Shown here: one piece after another, positions 62,746 through 64,000 of the stretch
Layout: the number at the start of each line of letters is the position of its first letter
Numbering within the stretch: position 1 is the first letter of the stretch
From: Porphyra umbilicalis
Taxonomy: Eukaryota; Rhodophyta; Bangiophyceae; Bangiales; Bangiaceae
DNA: 64,000 nt
Assembly: GCA_002049455.2 (NCBI GenBank)
Contig: KV919106.1
Location: 1 to 64,000 of the forward strand
Direction of reading: 5' to 3'
Notes under the pieces: model-generated
The model's input: the letters and a program-made list of their open reading frames with translations, nothing else
Told to the model about the DNA's origin: nothing
Database searches by the model: none
Translations under genes and position numbers: made by a program

Positions 62746-63330
62746 GTGGCGAGTGCCAGCGCCGCTTCAACCTCCCCCCCCGACGAGGGGCGCTTGGCCC
62801 GCGCCGCCACCCACGCGGCGCCGCCCGCAATGCGGCTCCGCGCCGCCGCCGTGCTGCCGCCGCCAATGGACGGCGGGAGCGCTGACGTCTGCGCCTTGGC
62901 TACCCCCGCCGCCTCCGCCACTGGGCGCGCCTTGTCTCGGCCCCTCGCCGTCGGCTGGACGCACATTTGTGGTCGGCGCCTTCGCCACCGCCTCTCTTGC
63001 CGACGGCGGACCGGCGGGCAGGCCCGGCTTTGCCGCCGGCCGACAGCGTAGCAGGACCGGGGTCGCCGCCCCGGCGGTGCCCACACCCCAACCCCCCGGC
63101 GCCGCCCCCGCCGAGGCGGCGCGACGGCACCGGGCCGCCGGCCGTACTGCGGCCGCAAATGGGCGGTCGGAGCGCCGACATCTGCGCTTTGGCCACCCCC
63201 GCCGCCGGCGCCACCGGGCGCGCCATGGCCCCGCCCCTCGCCGGCACCTGGACGCGCTTCTGTCGTGCGTGCATTCGCCGCCGCCGCCGCTTTAGCCGCC
63301 GGCAGACCACCCGGATAGCTCGGCGTCCCC
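62746..63330. repeat. ~292-bp tandem duplication in GC-rich sequence
   Basis: Two diverged copies, recognisable by CTGACGTCTGCGCCTTGGCTAC near 62882 (given as two parts: TGACGTCTGCGCC, TTGGCTACCC) and CCGACATCTGCGCTTTGGCC near 63175. Long open frames occur on both strands, so I do not call a gene. Confidence 0.7.
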
Positions 63331-63605
63331 GCCCGGGAGGTGCCCGCGACCCCCCCCCCCCGGCGGCGCCGCCGCCGACGCGTCGTGGGCGGCGGCTGTC
63401 GTAGCCGCAACGGCAGCGACGCCGTGCAGCGGTTTAAACTGGGGCGGGGTCGGCTCGAGCGTCGGTGCTTGGGGCGCCGCCCTGCCCTCTGGCTTGAGCG
63501 CGGCAGCCTGTTGTTGTAGACCTTTGCGGCCGGCAGCGGCGACGACGGCGGCGGCAGCCGCCGACTGCTGTTGCTGTTTATGCTGCTGAGAGGCAGCGGC
63601 TGGGA

Positions 63606-63980
63606 ATGGCCGCCGCTGTTTTTTGGTGCTTCATCTGCTCGCGCTGCAAGGTGCACTTAAGGTGCGTTTGTAGGGTGCCTGCGGCATTTTGCGTTGTGCT
63701 GGGTGCTCTACGAAAGCTTCCTGCGGCAGATCTTGCAGGCAGAGCCCTCGTGGTGGCTCAAGCGCTTGTCCTGAGGGTGGCTGCTTCTGCTGTTGATGTT
63801 GATGAGGATGTTGCTGCTGACAATGCTGCTGCTGTTGATGTTGATGAGGATGTTGCTGCTGACAATGCTGCTGCTGCTGATGTTGATGAGGATGTTGCTG
63901 CTGACAATGATGCTGCTGTTGCTGCTCTTAATGCTGTTGTGTCGTTTGTGCTGTTGTTACTTTTGCTGCTGCTGCGTTGA
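63606..63980 (+). CDS. ORF with 14-residue acidic repeats, doubtful gene
   Basis: A 124-codon frame starting MAAAVFWCFICSRCK and including three repeats of VDVDEDVAADNAAA encoded by the 42-bp minisatellite, followed by a poly-Leu end. The frame runs to within 20 bases of the window edge. The repeat length keeps the frame open, so translation is uncertain. Confidence 0.25.
   Translation: MAAAVFWCFICSRCKVHLRCVCRVPAAFCVVLGALRKLPAADLAGRALVVAQALVLRVAASAVDVDEDVAADNAAAVDVDEDVAADNAAAADVDEDVAADNDAAVAALNAVVSFVLLLLLLLLR
63792..63917. repeat. 42-bp minisatellite, three copies
   Basis: Units 63792-63833, 63834-63875 and 63876-63917, starting GTTGATGTTGATGAGGATG. The third copy differs at two positions. 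Flanking sequence is GCT/GTT trinucleotide-rich. Confidence 0.95.
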
Positions 63981-64000
63981 CGTTGTCGTCGTCGATGCTC

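Noticed and set aside
61968-63656. 562-codon minus-strand ORF overlapping the 61.9-kb gene
   Set aside because: Antisense to a better-supported gene and otherwise GC-repeat sequence.
63792-63917. CRISPR-like array
   Set aside because: The 42-bp units are contiguous with no spacers; it is a minisatellite in trinucleotide-rich DNA.

Overview
The window is nuclear DNA from a very GC-rich photosynthetic eukaryote. Gene architecture is eukaryotic (spliceosomal introns, Polycomb, profilin, eIF4G), two short proteins carry what look like plastid-lumen targeting peptides, and coding sequence is saturated with G/C at third positions. A red alga of the Porphyra/Pyropia type fits best, because few genes have introns, glutamine synthetase is of the eukaryotic GSII type and long GC-rich tracts are common. 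That placement is an inference, and a GC-rich green alga is not excluded. Introns that can be placed exactly mostly use a GTACGT donor.

Layout. 1-5 kb: a TIR-bearing MITE-like element, a small plastid-lumen-type protein, a disrupted unknown gene on the minus strand, a second MITE with TA target duplication, and a Cys-rich protein. 5.8-16.3 kb: PWP1 (ribosome biogenesis), a five-exon profilin gene on the minus strand, and eIF4G with MIF4G, MA3 and W2 domains. 16.7-24 kb: an extremely homopolymer-rich block with a broken or frame-scrambled Cys/Met-metabolism PLP enzyme that lacks the PLP lysine, a GAR transformylase with a candidate transit peptide in another frame, and a long unknown basic protein. 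24.6-27.8 kb: lower-GC DNA with a 31-bp inverted repeat pair and a strong hairpin. 27.8-33 kb: a second lumen-type protein, adenosine kinase and a two-exon glutamine synthetase.

36.8-51 kb is the most notable part. Two core Polycomb Repressive Complex 2 genes lie about 7 kb apart on the same strand: an intact Enhancer-of-zeste H3K27 methyltransferase with SANT, CXC and SET regions, and a Su(z)12 homologue whose VEFS box is interrupted by a frame change and an in-frame TAG. Between them is an intact IS630/Tc1/mariner-class DDE transposase, and three large GC-rich tandem arrays flank the three genes. A GAPDH fragment abuts the end of the Su(z)12 VEFS box.

51-64 kb is gene-poor. It holds small low-confidence ORFs, several minisatellites, a nested repeat with 220-bp direct copies bracketing a three-copy ~232-bp tandem, and a compact protein with two CxxH/CxxC zinc-ligand clusters at 61.9 kb. 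Housekeeping metabolism (purine synthesis and salvage, nitrogen assimilation), translation and chromatin genes are interspersed, and I see no operon-like logic apart from the PRC2 pair.
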